61,954 nt of DNA from JAWBMQ01 sp038828875 (GCA_038828875.1 JAWBMQ010000007.1:1-61954), one strand, 5' to 3'; positions 24,912 through 35,655 are shown, counted from the stretch's first letter. Notes: generated from the sequence alone by a model not told the origin. Translations and numbers: made by a program.

Positions 24912-26879
24912 ATGAAAAATTTTGATTATTTTTTAAATCATAAAAAGGGTCAAGTTGTAATTTACATATTTATTGGAGTTATTATTTTGCTAGTTATACT
25001 TCTTTTTATATTAACTCGAGGTCAGTTAGCTCAAAATAAATTAGAGAATTATGAAAAAACAGTTATATCTGTTGATTTAGAGCCAATAAAAGTTTATGTT
25101 GATAGTTGTTTAAAAAAGGCAGTTAATGATAACCTTTTCGTAGCTTCTATACAAGGGGGTTATGTTGAAACATCTCAAATCTTTGAGTACATTGATTTCT
25201 TAAGTTTCAAAGTCCCATATTATTACAATTATTATTCTTCAAAAGCACCTTCTTTTACGTACCTTAAAACAAAGTTAGAGGAAAAAACTGCATCAGATAT
25301 TGTTGAATGTCTTTTAAATTTGAAAAAAGAACACGCTGTAATGATGAATTTTGATGAAGTAAATTTTGATTTAGAAAATATGAGATTGACTTTGTTCTTT
25401 ACTCACGATAATGTAATTGCTAATTTGAAATTAAAAACAGAAGCAAAATTGAAAGATGGAAAACTAAAGAAAGATACTTTTGAATATAGTTATAAATATC
25501 AAACTAATTTCTATAGATTTTATCTAATAGCAAAGCAAATCTCCGAAAAGGTAGCTCAAGAAAAGTTATTTGAAAAATTAACTTTAGAAGTAATTGCAGC
25601 AAATTTACCTTATAAAGGGTATCATTTTGGTTATAATTTAAAATTTCCTAAGCTTTCAGAAGCTAAGGAAATTTTATTTAATGCATTAACAGTCAATTTC
25701 AGATATATTGTTGTTCCTGGATTTCAGTATGTTGATATAAGAAATTCTCCAATTCCTGAATTTAGACAATATGCTGATTATTATCATGAAATTTTTAAAT
25801 TAGATATAGCGGATGATAAATTAAAAACACAAAATGTTAAAATTTCCTTTATGCCTATCAAAAATAGTATTAATAGTAAGAATTTTTATACTCCTGCTTT
25901 TTTTCAAGATGATGATTTCTATTTTTCAGTAAGTCCTACTTTGGGTGATTCTTATAAGCCAATAAACCTTAAGTTAGGTCAGGGAATTAAAGATTATGGA
26001 TATTTTCCAATTCTACCTGTTTATATTTTTGATTATCAATATTATGTAGATTATGCAATTTTAGTATCTTTGGAAAATACTAACACTAATGAAATATTTT
26101 ATTTTGGATTGAGACCTAAATTATCAACTGATACTTTTTTAAAAGATAAAAGTGAAGAAAGTTCTGATAAAATTGAATCAATAAAAGAGATTATTTCTTC
26201 TTTAGATAATCTTCCATCTTGTACAGGAAATGTAAGTTTATATCTCTTCGTAGAAGATGAATACACAGGAGATTATGCTAATGATGTTAATGTTTATTAT
26301 TACTGTGCTGGATTTGCTTGTTATTTAGGTAAAACTCAAATACAAAGCGATGGAAAAATTTACATAAATGCAAAGGTGCCTAGATGTTTAAATCCAACTT
26401 TTATCGCGGATTCAAAAGATTTCTATTTTGAAGAACATCAGTACAATGGAGAAGTTGTTGATGGCGATATTGTAACGATTTCAGGAGATAAACTGTATCA
26501 AGTTCCAGTTGTGTTTAGATTATACTATGATCCTGATAATTTAGAACGTTATAGAGATTTCAGTTTAGAAGAGTTAGCGCAAAATGAAAGTTTATTGATT
26601 TCAATACAAAATGATGTCATTTCAAAATCATATCTTTTCAATAACACTGTTAAGGAACCGAAAATTCATTTGAATACTTTGAAGAAGAAATATTCTTTGA
26701 TTGTTAGCTGGGTTGCTACTGATAAAGATGGCGATTCAATTATTATAGGTAATTATGCTGGCGAATTTGAAGCCATTGGTTTTGTAGCTGAAAAAATTAT
26801 AATTCCTATTTATATCTATGATGCATTGATTGAAGCTTATAAAAATAATAAGCTTAAAGAAGTTATTGTAGAAAGTTGA
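24912..26879 (+). CDS. Large membrane-anchored envelope protein
   Basis: A 655-residue protein with a short basic start, KKGQVVIYIF and one long hydrophobic helix (about 15-38), then a large extracellular part. The KGQ before the hydrophobic helix resembles archaeal class III (pilin-like) signal peptides, but the usual downstream Glu is missing. A segment IKVYVDSCLKKAVNDNLF and then SIQGGYVE recurs in hypothetical envelope proteins of Woesearchaeota-like genomes (recalled). A TATA-like TTTATATAT lies about 40 bp upstream of ATG 24912. It precedes the 1783-residue gene by 14 bp and is probably co-expressed with it. Confidence 0.7.
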   Translation: MKNFDYFLNHKKGQVVIYIFIGVIILLVILLFILTRGQLAQNKLENYEKTVISVDLEPIKVYVDSCLKKAVNDNLFVASIQGGYVETSQIFEYIDFLSFKVPYYYNYYSSKAPSFTYLKTKLEEKTASDIVECLLNLKKEHAVMMNFDEVNFDLENMRLTLFFTHDNVIANLKLKTEAKLKDGKLKKDTFEYSYKYQTNFYRFYLIAKQISEKVAQEKLFEKLTLEVIAANLPYKGYHFGYNLKFPKLSEAKEILFNALTVNFRYIVVPGFQYVDIRNSPIPEFRQYADYYHEIFKLDIADDKLKTQNVKISFMPIKNSINSKNFYTPAFFQDDDFYFSVSPTLGDSYKPINLKLGQGIKDYGYFPILPVYIFDYQYYVDYAILVSLENTNTNEIFYFGLRPKLSTDTFLKDKSEESSDKIESIKEIISSLDNLPSCTGNVSLYLFVEDEYTGDYANDVNVYYYCAGFACYLGKTQIQSDGKIYINAKVPRCLNPTFIADSKDFYFEEHQYNGEVVDGDIVTISGDKLYQVPVVFRLYYDPDNLERYRDFSLEELAQNESLLISIQNDVISKSYLFNNTVKEPKIHLNTLKKKYSLIVSWVATDKDGDSIIIGNYAGEFEAIGFVAEKIIIPIYIYDALIEAYKNNKLKEVIVES

Positions 26880-26893
26880 TTGGAGGGAATATT

Positions 26894-29800
26894 ATGAAGA
26901 ACTTCATAAAAAATCATTTATTGATGATTTTCATAATTTTAATACTTTCATCAGTAGTTTATTCGGAAGAAAAAGATTATGTTAAAAGTTTAAGTGTATT
27001 GAATTTTGAAATAGGTGCTCCTGGAATTGATTTTATGAGTTTTTCTATTGGTGCTGATGATGCTGAAAGAAAGATATTTATAATAAATAGATCAAATATT
27101 GTTTTTGTAATAAACTATGAATGTGATGAAACCTATGATAAAAATTTTACATTAAATTTATTTTTTATAGATAATCAAGGAAAGGTTTTAGAAGAATATC
27201 CTTCAAATTCTACAATTGTTCAATGTAATGAAAGTTCAAAAATACTAAGACTCTCTTTAGATATGAAAAAAGCAAAGAACAGAATAGGAACTGTAAGACT
27301 AAAAGCAACAGTTCCTGAAACAGAGGATTACGTTAAATTTGTTAATTTTAATCATTATTTCTACTATTTTGATCCTGATCTTTTCTCAGGAGATATTATT
27401 ATTTCTAAGTATAATGTTCTTGGAAAAGACGGAATGATTCCATTTAAAGTTAATTTTTTAGGTACTGCAAAACTTTTAGATATGAATGATACTCTTTTTG
27501 GAGATAATCAAAGAACCTTTGTTTTCGCAAATGTAGATGATATTTCAAAAGTTAGTTTTCAATTTGATGGAAATTTTTCTTTCAAAGATATTCCAGATGG
27601 TTATTATAAATTGAAGGCAGTATTTATTCCTTTGTTTTCAAACAAATCTATTGAAAAAGAGATAGAAGTTTCTATAGATACTACTCCTCCTAATTTAACT
27701 TCTTTGGAAATGAGTGATGAAACTACTTTTATTAATTTTTATAATTTAACTCCTTTTTTATCTCAAGATATTTTTGGTTCAAAAGATCATCCACTTGAAA
27801 GATATTATAATTTTATTACTATTCGCGGCGAATCATCTGAATTATTAAAAAAAGTAACTTATAAAGTTATGATTTTAGATGAGAATAATGAAGATGTTAA
27901 TAATATCTTAAAATTTTTAGAAAAGATTTCAACTAAAGCATTTATTTTTAATCTTAATGATAATTGGTCAGAGATAGAAGGTTCAGTAGAGTTAGAAGCT
28001 TCAGAAAAAAGTGATATTGTTTTTTCAGTTCCTAATTTAATCAAGACGTTATTAGAAGGATTTGGAATTTTTAAACAAGAATGTAAAATAGAGCATGAAA
28101 AAAAATTTAGCTGTACTTTTGGAATGTATGATTCCGTTTCTAATAATAATAAGCCAAATTTAGTTTTACTTACGTTTTGTGATTATAATGATAATTGTAA
28201 AATGAAACTTTTTTACTTTAATGTTCATGTTAATGATGATTGGAAAATAGATTTAGTTCAGCAGCAACCTAATATTTTGCCTTATGATGTTTTATTGTAT
28301 GGAGCTGATGGAACCATCATGGTTACTTTGAGTACTGATTTACCATATACTCAAATTAAATCTTTTAGAGCTAGATTCTCTGTTGAAGAAGATGAAATGA
28401 AAAAATATATGCAATTTTTAGAAAACATTAATTTGGAAATTCCAAGTATTAATGCAAATACTCCTGGTTTGTATAATCCTAAAACAAAGCAAGTATCTTT
28501 GTTGATAAGATATAAAATTGGAGTTAAGAATCCAGATGCAATAGATTTTACTAAGTTACCTGATAATATTTTAGTGTATCTTAAAATTAAAATTACTGGA
28601 ATTGTTGAGGAAATAGGTGAAAAGGTTTCTGATATTGCAGTACCAATTGCTTTTAGGATTGAATCTCCGTTAGTAAGTGCAAAATTTTTGAATCCTGAAA
28701 CTTTGAATGGTTATATTAAAAATCTTAATACTTCAATTAAGGTATTGAACGATAGCCTGAAATGGCTTACAGATGTTAGCAAATTTGCACATATTGCATG
28801 TATGGGCTTATTCTTTTCTTCATTGTTAGTTCCAGGAAATGAAGGTTTTGGAAATTTCCTATATCAAAGTATGATTGCTACTTGTGAAAGATTTGTATGT
28901 ACTCCTGTGCCAGATTCATGTAAAAATCTAAATATTAAGGATATGGGAACTTCAGGAATTTCCGCTGAATTTATTAAAGAAGATTCTCAAGGATATCGTA
29001 CTAAAGTAAATCTTTTTTTAAATTGTTTAGAAGCTAAAAAAGCATTCAAAGATATCTCTTGTGATGAAACTTCATCAGATCCTGTTTTAGTTGAGGAATA
29101 TTTTAAAAAAGATAAATCTGGTTTATATGAAATTGTTCAAAAGAAAGTGTTAATTTTACCTGAAGAACATAAAATATCAAACATGGATTTGATGTGTAAA
29201 GATTCTTTTAAATTAAAAGCTACATTTTTATTGAATTATATTGTAAATTTTGTTACTTTATGTCAATATAATAATGGAAATACAAGTAAAATTGATAGAA
29301 ATAAAATTTATACAGAAATAATTAATAATAATGTTGAATATAAGAAATTGACTTTTAAGGAATCTGAATTTAATAAATTTATAAATAGTAATTTTGTTTG
29401 TGAAAAAAATGTTAGTTTAAGTCAATGTGTTGCTTTTATGGAAACTAATGATCCTAATATAGAACCAATTGCTTACAATGCTACATCTGATTTTTGTAAA
29501 TCTTTGCTAAGTAATTCTTCTTTTGATTATGCAGAATTTACTTTAGGTGAATGTGATAAAGGAGCAACTTGTAATGTTTCATTAGCTGATGGAATTCTTG
29601 CAGCTTCATCAGATAGAATTAAAGTATGTAAAAAACCTGAAATTTTAAATGATAAAAAGAAAATCTTCAATAGTTTTGTAAGACAAGATCCTGAGTATCA
29701 TGGAAAAGGCGAATGTTATAATACTGAATACCCCGATTATCATCAATATAGATGTTTATTAAACATAGCAAATCCTCAAGAGCCTACTTACATAGGAGAT

Positions 29801-32245
29801 CCTGGTGAGAATTTTCTAAGCTCAATGATTTGTGGATGTTTTCCGACAGCAAGAGGATATATGGATGCATTAATCAAAAATTTAGAATTAATAAAAGAAT
29901 GTTTGGAATCTGTTAAAAGAGGAAGATATGCTGCTGGTCATTGCGAATTGATTGCGGGAATTTATGCTTGTGATTTTTTCATGGATTTAGGAATTTCAAT
30001 TTATGAATGGTGGAAAAGGAAGAATCCTGACAAGACCGTAGAATTAACGTTAGAAGATAAAGATAAGACGGAAGCTCAAAAGAAAGAAACTAAAAATTTA
30101 TTAGATTGTACTAAAGAAGAAAATAAAAATGATTATCGATGTAAAAAGTATGGCGATTTTACAATTAAAGCAGGGAATACTGCAAGTAATTATCATGTTA
30201 CCAATATAGTAACAGTAGCTACAGGTAATCAAGACAGAGAGTATGCAATAAAGCAGAGATATGCACAAACTCTTACTCAATTTTTAACACCTAATGTTAA
30301 ACATCAGTTCTGTGTTTTTTCAGTAACTGGTATTTTAACAGGAGTATGGGACTTTAGTTTGCTTTTTGATATTTATGGAAAAGAATATGAAAAAACTGCA
30401 ATTAGAAGAAATCCTCAGGCATGGTTGCCTGCAGGTTATTGGACAATCATTTCTTATGATCCTATAAAACGAATGCCTTTGGTAAGATATAATTTAGCTG
30501 TTCAAGTGGTAGGAGGTACTAAACCTGCATCCTATGAACTTTATCTTGTTTGTGATCCTGATGTTCAAGATCCTCCTGCTGAATGGTGTGGTGGAGAAAG
30601 ATTAGAAGTTTTAGTTAGAAAAGGATATATTTCATCTATGAAAACTTTAGCTAAGACTGAAGTAATAGATAATACAGAATTATTAAGTAATTCTTTGAGA
30701 TCCGATGATCTAAGAATAGAAAAATTCCTTTTCAACAAAGTAAAAATGGTAATGAAGTATTATGACGTTAATAAGGAAGCAGATGCTACTTGGTCCTCAG
30801 AGATAGTTTTAGATAAAAAAACAGCTATTGAGATTTGTGATATTGATCTAGATAGAAATGCAGCAGGTAAATATATGGGAGTTATTTGTAAAAATCCATA
30901 TTATGAATATGATCAAGGTATGGAAATTCCTAGAGGTGCAAGAACTGCATTTATTACAAGGCATAAAATACTTTCAGTACCTAAAGTAGGAAATCCAAAC
31001 GATGCAGAATTAAGATTAGGAGATTCTTTAATTATAGGATTTGAGTTTGAAGCAGATTCTACTCTTGAAAAACTAGAAGATTCTTTCTTGTTTGTTAATA
31101 TTAAAGGAGCTGATGGAAAGATAATAACTAATTTTACATATAAGATATATGGCATTAACATGAAGAAGTTTTTCAAGTGGACAGATGAAGAATCTATAAT
31201 AATTCCTTTAAAATTATATGATTTTAATTTGTCAAAGGAGACGTTAAATGAGATAGAACTATATTCCGCGGAAGCAGAGTACGAAATTCGTTCTCAAATT
31301 ATTTCTAGTTGGAATAAATTAAAAATACCAAAAATCTTAACTAGTAAGGGAGGAAACTTAGACCCACCTTGTAAGGATGTTAAGGATATAGTTGATGATC
31401 AGTTAAAAAGATGTGTTGATGTGTTTTTTAATGACACGATATGTCCATATAATGAAACCATTTTTGGGTTTGAGTGTAGGAATAATGAGCCGAAGATACC
31501 TAAAAAAATCAAAATAAAGATTAAAAAATCTTGCAACTTTCCAGAATATCAACTTAAAGAAGGAGATCTAATTTCATTCTGTTTGATTAACCCTGAAGGA
31601 AAAGATGAAACTAATGTTGGTTACACACACATTCCTGTTAAAAGAATTTCATTAGATCTTATACTTAATCATCCAATCATAGAATATGCTCAGTACTATG
31701 ATGTTAATAGAAATAATAAATTTGATCAAGCTGATTTTAGTTCTCCAGTAACTTATTTAGATTTTGAAAAAGGCGAAAGAGAGGTTAAAGGGAGTATAAA
31801 TGTAAAATTAGTTCCAGAATATGTGGATTTTCAAAAGAATCCAGGATTAGTAGATGTATATAAGCCAACTGTTTTGTTCCCATCTTCTGATAAGAAATTA
31901 GCAAATGATTCCTTTGAAATTTTACTAGTAATCCCCTATTCTAACACAACAATTCAAGTAGATGGACTATCTCTCTCAACGGATCCAATTACTTCACCAG
32001 GAATTTATTATATCCTTTTTAATAATTTGACTTTAATTAATTTAGGACAATTTAAGCTAAATATTACATATAAAATGAACAATATTAATTTTTCACCCAT
32101 TCAAAAAAACATAAAGTTCGATCCTTATGCAATGCAGAAAGACATAATTAATAATCGTACTAGCATAATGAAGATACTCTTAAACCAAGAGACTCCATCT
32201 AAATCTTCTAATTCTTTAAATATCGAACAAATTGTACAGAAGTAA
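26894..32245 (+). CDS. Giant secreted cysteine-containing surface protein
   Basis: A 1783-residue protein with a signal peptide (LLMIFIILILSSVVYS) and no clear C-terminal anchor. The N-terminal 600 residues look like stacked beta-sandwich modules (SIDTTPPNLTSLEMS). The centre has many cysteine pairs (CERFVCTPVPDSCKNL, ICGCFPTARGYMDAL, GRYAAGHCELIAGIYACDF), probably disulfides. An EF-hand-like loop DVNRNNKFDQAD is near residue 1605. GGAGGG directly precedes ATG 26894, the strongest ribosome site in the window, so I reject the upstream TTG 26876. The cysteine pattern resembles a family in Woesearchaeota-like archaea (recalled). Likely a major envelope component paired with the 24912 gene. Confidence 0.75.
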   Translation: MKNFIKNHLLMIFIILILSSVVYSEEKDYVKSLSVLNFEIGAPGIDFMSFSIGADDAERKIFIINRSNIVFVINYECDETYDKNFTLNLFFIDNQGKVLEEYPSNSTIVQCNESSKILRLSLDMKKAKNRIGTVRLKATVPETEDYVKFVNFNHYFYYFDPDLFSGDIIISKYNVLGKDGMIPFKVNFLGTAKLLDMNDTLFGDNQRTFVFANVDDISKVSFQFDGNFSFKDIPDGYYKLKAVFIPLFSNKSIEKEIEVSIDTTPPNLTSLEMSDETTFINFYNLTPFLSQDIFGSKDHPLERYYNFITIRGESSELLKKVTYKVMILDENNEDVNNILKFLEKISTKAFIFNLNDNWSEIEGSVELEASEKSDIVFSVPNLIKTLLEGFGIFKQECKIEHEKKFSCTFGMYDSVSNNNKPNLVLLTFCDYNDNCKMKLFYFNVHVNDDWKIDLVQQQPNILPYDVLLYGADGTIMVTLSTDLPYTQIKSFRARFSVEEDEMKKYMQFLENINLEIPSINANTPGLYNPKTKQVSLLIRYKIGVKNPDAIDFTKLPDNILVYLKIKITGIVEEIGEKVSDIAVPIAFRIESPLVSAKFLNPETLNGYIKNLNTSIKVLNDSLKWLTDVSKFAHIACMGLFFSSLLVPGNEGFGNFLYQSMIATCERFVCTPVPDSCKNLNIKDMGTSGISAEFIKEDSQGYRTKVNLFLNCLEAKKAFKDISCDETSSDPVLVEEYFKKDKSGLYEIVQKKVLILPEEHKISNMDLMCKDSFKLKATFLLNYIVNFVTLCQYNNGNTSKIDRNKIYTEIINNNVEYKKLTFKESEFNKFINSNFVCEKNVSLSQCVAFMETNDPNIEPIAYNATSDFCKSLLSNSSFDYAEFTLGECDKGATCNVSLADGILAASSDRIKVCKKPEILNDKKKIFNSFVRQDPEYHGKGECYNTEYPDYHQYRCLLNIANPQEPTYIGDPGENFLSSMICGCFPTARGYMDALIKNLELIKECLESVKRGRYAAGHCELIAGIYACDFFMDLGISIYEWWKRKNPDKTVELTLEDKDKTEAQKKETKNLLDCTKEENKNDYRCKKYGDFTIKAGNTASNYHVTNIVTVATGNQDREYAIKQRYAQTLTQFLTPNVKHQFCVFSVTGILTGVWDFSLLFDIYGKEYEKTAIRRNPQAWLPAGYWTIISYDPIKRMPLVRYNLAVQVVGGTKPASYELYLVCDPDVQDPPAEWCGGERLEVLVRKGYISSMKTLAKTEVIDNTELLSNSLRSDDLRIEKFLFNKVKMVMKYYDVNKEADATWSSEIVLDKKTAIEICDIDLDRNAAGKYMGVICKNPYYEYDQGMEIPRGARTAFITRHKILSVPKVGNPNDAELRLGDSLIIGFEFEADSTLEKLEDSFLFVNIKGADGKIITNFTYKIYGINMKKFFKWTDEESIIIPLKLYDFNLSKETLNEIELYSAEAEYEIRSQIISSWNKLKIPKILTSKGGNLDPPCKDVKDIVDDQLKRCVDVFFNDTICPYNETIFGFECRNNEPKIPKKIKIKIKKSCNFPEYQLKEGDLISFCLINPEGKDETNVGYTHIPVKRISLDLILNHPIIEYAQYYDVNRNNKFDQADFSSPVTYLDFEKGEREVKGSINVKLVPEYVDFQKNPGLVDVYKPTVLFPSSDKKLANDSFEILLVIPYSNTTIQVDGLSLSTDPITSPGIYYILFNNLTLINLGQFKLNITYKMNNINFSPIQKNIKFDPYAMQKDIINNRTSIMKILLNQETPSKSSNSLNIEQIVQK

Positions 32246-32296
32246 AGGTCTTAAATGTTGTTCAAATTAAAGAATTAATGAAACAATAACAGAAAA

Positions 32297-32304
32297 TTTA
32301 TAAA
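32297..32304 (+). promoter_or_regulatory. TATA box of cassette copy 1
   Basis: TTTATAAA lies 30 bp before ATG 32327. The same element and the bases around it recur at the same distance in copy 2 (35656), which supports both the promoter and a leaderless start. Confidence 0.6.
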
Positions 32305-32326
32305 TTTCAATTTTCTTTACTTTCTG

Positions 32327-33964
32327 ATGATAACAATGTCCTGGAGAAAAAATATAACATTAGGGTTATTGATTCCGTTTGCATTTTTTGGATTAGAAGG
32401 TAAGGTAGAGAAAAATTATCAAGTAGAAACAAAGGATGAATTAAAGATAGAAAAAACAATAAGTGGTTTAGAAAGTAAAGTATTTGCATTACCTTTGGTT
32501 CAAGTTAATTTAGAAAATGAATTTAAAAAGGTAGAAAATGAGTTTTTAGGTTTTATTAATTTGTATAACTCTTTAGAAAAAAATCCTGATAAAAGAATGG
32601 TTAAAATTACCACTAACTTATTGGGTATTGATCTCTCTTTTAATCTTTCTTCTATTGAGAATCTTCCGCATTATATTAAAGTGCCTGTTCTGGATAAAAA
32701 TTCTAATAAAATAGGAGAGAAATGGAAAATTAAATTTTCTGAAATAATAGTTGATAATGTAAATGTTTTTCCAATTAGTGAATTAAAGAAATATCTTGAT
32801 GAAGAATCGTTATATGTAGATGCTATACCTTATTTAGTGTATTCTCCAAACTTAGATCGTTTGTTACTTACACCCTATATCTATCCAACAATCTATGAAA
32901 TTACTATAGGAAATGAAAAGAGAACATTATTAAACAGAGTTCCTCTTGATTTCATTTATGGTATATTCAGAGTAGCATTAGCAAACAATTTAAAAAGTTA
33001 TTCTAATTTATTAGAAAACGTTTATATTCCTTTGAAGAGAAATAAAATTAATAATAATTTTGTTGATAATTTTGAAAAATATATCTTAGATAACAAACTT
33101 TTTTGTGATTTATTATTTTCAAATGTAGTGAATCAATACAATATAGAAGAACTCCATTGGAGAAATTATTTAATGTTTCCAATAAATAAAGGACTCGTAA
33201 AAAACAATTTTGACATTAATCTAGATAATCAACATAATCCAGTTTCTTCATTGATGAAAATTGAAAAAATTTATGGATACTTGTCACCTAAACAAATATC
33301 AATTCTAAACCAAAATACTAATTTTTCAATTTGGGATTATAACAATAAATGGAGTTATGATAAGTATGAGCAATTTTACTCAAGATTAAGGAGTAAGAAT
33401 AAGGATTTAGAGACAATGATAGATCAATGGATAGATAAAGAGATTTCAATTTATGGAAAGAATTTAAATCAGACACAAATACAGAACATAAAGAACAATA
33501 TGAAAGTAGCAATAGCAGTATACAATGATAAGATGACTCAGTTTGCAGAGGATTCTATAAAAAAGTTTTCTAATATTACAAATGAATTTTATGTAAAACT
33601 TATGGATACACATACAGGTGTTAAATATGTTGTTTCAATATCAAATGTTTCTCCATTGCTTGCTTTTTATGCTCAATATTTTACTGCATTTAATCATATA
33701 ATATCAAACTCTGGATATAGTGAAAAATTAAGGAATAAATACAATATCAATGGTCTTCTTACTTTTGAGATATTTGGATTTTGGTTTGATGCAGAAGAAT
33801 TTTACGAAAAAAAATATCTTCCAACAATGGAAAAAATTATAAGAAATCATCCCGCAATAGCTTTACCACCATTATTCTTTAAAGGAAATGAATATTTGAA
33901 TAAATTATGGAATGAGCTCTATAGTCCTTTATATGATAAATATATAAAATATTTTTACGAATAA
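32327..33964 (+). CDS. Secreted protein A1 of a duplicated unknown family
   Basis: A 545-residue protein with a signal-peptide-like start (ITLGLLIPFAFFGLEGKVEK) and a helical, Tyr/Asn/Lys-rich body. Residues 1-55 and a central stretch (about 350-410) are almost identical to A2; the rest diverges. Motifs shared with A2 are EELHWRNYL, YGYLSPK and FGFWFDAEEFYEKKYLP. The B proteins align weakly along the whole length (VPFLFFGLNGEV, IHWANRANYLD, GLWYNAQTF), so A and B are ancient paralogues. No known domain or catalytic signature is visible. It probably acts at or outside the membrane, made together with B1, which starts 11 bp downstream. Confidence 0.75.
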   Translation: MITMSWRKNITLGLLIPFAFFGLEGKVEKNYQVETKDELKIEKTISGLESKVFALPLVQVNLENEFKKVENEFLGFINLYNSLEKNPDKRMVKITTNLLGIDLSFNLSSIENLPHYIKVPVLDKNSNKIGEKWKIKFSEIIVDNVNVFPISELKKYLDEESLYVDAIPYLVYSPNLDRLLLTPYIYPTIYEITIGNEKRTLLNRVPLDFIYGIFRVALANNLKSYSNLLENVYIPLKRNKINNNFVDNFEKYILDNKLFCDLLFSNVVNQYNIEELHWRNYLMFPINKGLVKNNFDINLDNQHNPVSSLMKIEKIYGYLSPKQISILNQNTNFSIWDYNNKWSYDKYEQFYSRLRSKNKDLETMIDQWIDKEISIYGKNLNQTQIQNIKNNMKVAIAVYNDKMTQFAEDSIKKFSNITNEFYVKLMDTHTGVKYVVSISNVSPLLAFYAQYFTAFNHIISNSGYSEKLRNKYNINGLLTFEIFGFWFDAEEFYEKKYLPTMEKIIRNHPAIALPPLFFKGNEYLNKLWNELYSPLYDKYIKYFYE

Positions 33965-33975
33965 AAGGTGAAAAA

Positions 33976-35523
33976 ATGAAGATATCAGATCTAAAAAAAG
34001 AAATTGTCATCTTTACGTCAGTTCCTTTTTTATTTTTCGGATTAAATGGGGAAGTACAAAATAATTATAAAATAGATTTCTCTCTTGAAACTCAGATTTT
34101 TGCTAGTGAATTTTTTTATGATTTACATAAAGATAAGGATCTAGAAAGCAGAATAAGATTTGCTCAAGATTTAGCAGCACAAACTTTAAAACTTATAGAA
34201 GATTCGAAAAATCCATACTTTGCACTTATTAATAAATTTTTAGATATGAAATACATAGAGAAAGTTTCGAAAGACAACAAGATTCCATTTTCTGTAAATA
34301 TGGAAGGATTTAATGCTTCGATAGGTTTTTACAATGGATACATAGGCTTGACTGACGAAATAAACTATGAAAAACTCAAAAATATACTACCTGTTGGAGC
34401 AGTTTATAGAATAAGTATCGTGAAGGATTTCACTTCAGGAAGGTATTATGATATTGATACGCGTTTAGTGCAACGTCCTTTTTCGGATTTTTCTAATAGA
34501 TTTTGGCCTTATGTTATTGAAAGAAAAGAATCACGTTCTTATGATTATGTTAAAAAATTAGCTGCATTATCAAACAATTTGAAATTTTATTATCATGTTC
34601 GTGATTATTTATCAGAAGATCAAAGAAAAAAATTTGATGAGAATCTTTTTAGAAGCTTACAATTTCATACTTTAACTTCATCTTTGATAAGATCCTATGT
34701 TTTGGTAGAAGGAGTATATAACATAGAGATGATTCATTGGGCGAACAGGGCAAATTATTTAGATATATATAGTTTTATGCATTCAAACAGCTTAGATAAT
34801 GTAGTATCAAAGATTCAGGAAGCAAGGAAATTTTATCAATTTCCAGATGATATAATTACACCAGTAGAATTTTCTAATAATCCGCATAATTTGCTTTTTA
34901 TAGTAGAGCAATTTTATCAATTATTAAATAAGGATTCTTTAGAAGAAATTATGAATAGAACTAAAGGGTTGTTTTTGGATACGGATTCATTGAAATACCT
35001 TAAAGATAGTTTGGGTTATGATGATCAGAAGATTTTAGACTACTATGATTCGATGAATGATCAAACAAAATCAGATTTAGAAAGTTATGCTAAAAGATTT
35101 GAAAAATATGGAAAATCAAATGAAGTTAAAGAACTGTTAATTTTATTAAATTTAGAAATGGATAAATATATGACTGGTTCTTTATTGTTCTTAGGAAATT
35201 TAAATTTTGGATTCTATGAAAAATTGAAATCATCAGAAAAAAATGAATTTTTAAGGCAAGCAGTCAATACGATCAATGACATATTTAATGTTTCAGGATA
35301 TGCAGATTTTAACAAGCAAGGATTATGGTACAATGCACAGACATTCATAGTAAGGCATATGAATAATGTGAAAAATTATCATCAGAATAAGATTTTTGAA
35401 TTAGAAAAAGATTTTTACTTTGGATGCGAGCATTTAGGAAATTGGAAGAGGAGATATGTGGATATAGTGTATCCAGTAATAATGGATAAAGATGCCTATG
35501 GAGTTATAGAATATATTAAGTAA
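33976..35523 (+). CDS. Secreted protein B1 of a duplicated unknown family
   Basis: A 515-residue protein. AAGGTGA precedes ATG 33976. The start has a hydrophobic stretch (IVIFTSVPFLFFGL) followed by NGEVQNNYK, then FASEFFYDLHKDKDLESRI. The central region (about 245-315, IEMIHWANRANYLDIYSF) and the last 80 residues (FNVSGYADFNKQGLWYN, FGCEHLGNWKRRYVDIV) are nearly identical to B2; the remainder is only moderately conserved. It shares the overall pattern of the A proteins and so belongs to the same superfamily. Function is unknown; the conserved HW and Trp/Tyr motifs could form a binding pocket. Confidence 0.75.
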   Translation: MKISDLKKEIVIFTSVPFLFFGLNGEVQNNYKIDFSLETQIFASEFFYDLHKDKDLESRIRFAQDLAAQTLKLIEDSKNPYFALINKFLDMKYIEKVSKDNKIPFSVNMEGFNASIGFYNGYIGLTDEINYEKLKNILPVGAVYRISIVKDFTSGRYYDIDTRLVQRPFSDFSNRFWPYVIERKESRSYDYVKKLAALSNNLKFYYHVRDYLSEDQRKKFDENLFRSLQFHTLTSSLIRSYVLVEGVYNIEMIHWANRANYLDIYSFMHSNSLDNVVSKIQEARKFYQFPDDIITPVEFSNNPHNLLFIVEQFYQLLNKDSLEEIMNRTKGLFLDTDSLKYLKDSLGYDDQKILDYYDSMNDQTKSDLESYAKRFEKYGKSNEVKELLILLNLEMDKYMTGSLLFLGNLNFGFYEKLKSSEKNEFLRQAVNTINDIFNVSGYADFNKQGLWYNAQTFIVRHMNNVKNYHQNKIFELEKDFYFGCEHLGNWKRRYVDIVYPVIMDKDAYGVIEYIK

Positions 35524-35557
35524 ACTTTTTGAATTGAGTTATCAAATTAATTAGTAT

Positions 35558-35622
35558 CAAGTTTACAATTTTTAGATTTAGGAGATAATGAATTAAAAAT
35601 TATAGATGAAAATTAATTTTTT
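35558..35622 (+). pseudogene. Relic of the CARF-like gene C
   Basis: The intergenic DNA between B1 and A2 contains a match of about 65 bp to the 3' end of the gene at 38865: it decodes to SLQFLDLGDNELKIIDEN and a TAA, against SLQFVDLEDNELKIIGND and TAA in the intact gene. The match continues a few bases past the stop (TTAATTTTTT). It shows that the duplicated unit once included gene C and that most of the first C copy was deleted. Confidence 0.75.
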
Positions 35623-35655
35623 ATAATTTAAAGCTATTTAAATTTTATAAAAAAA

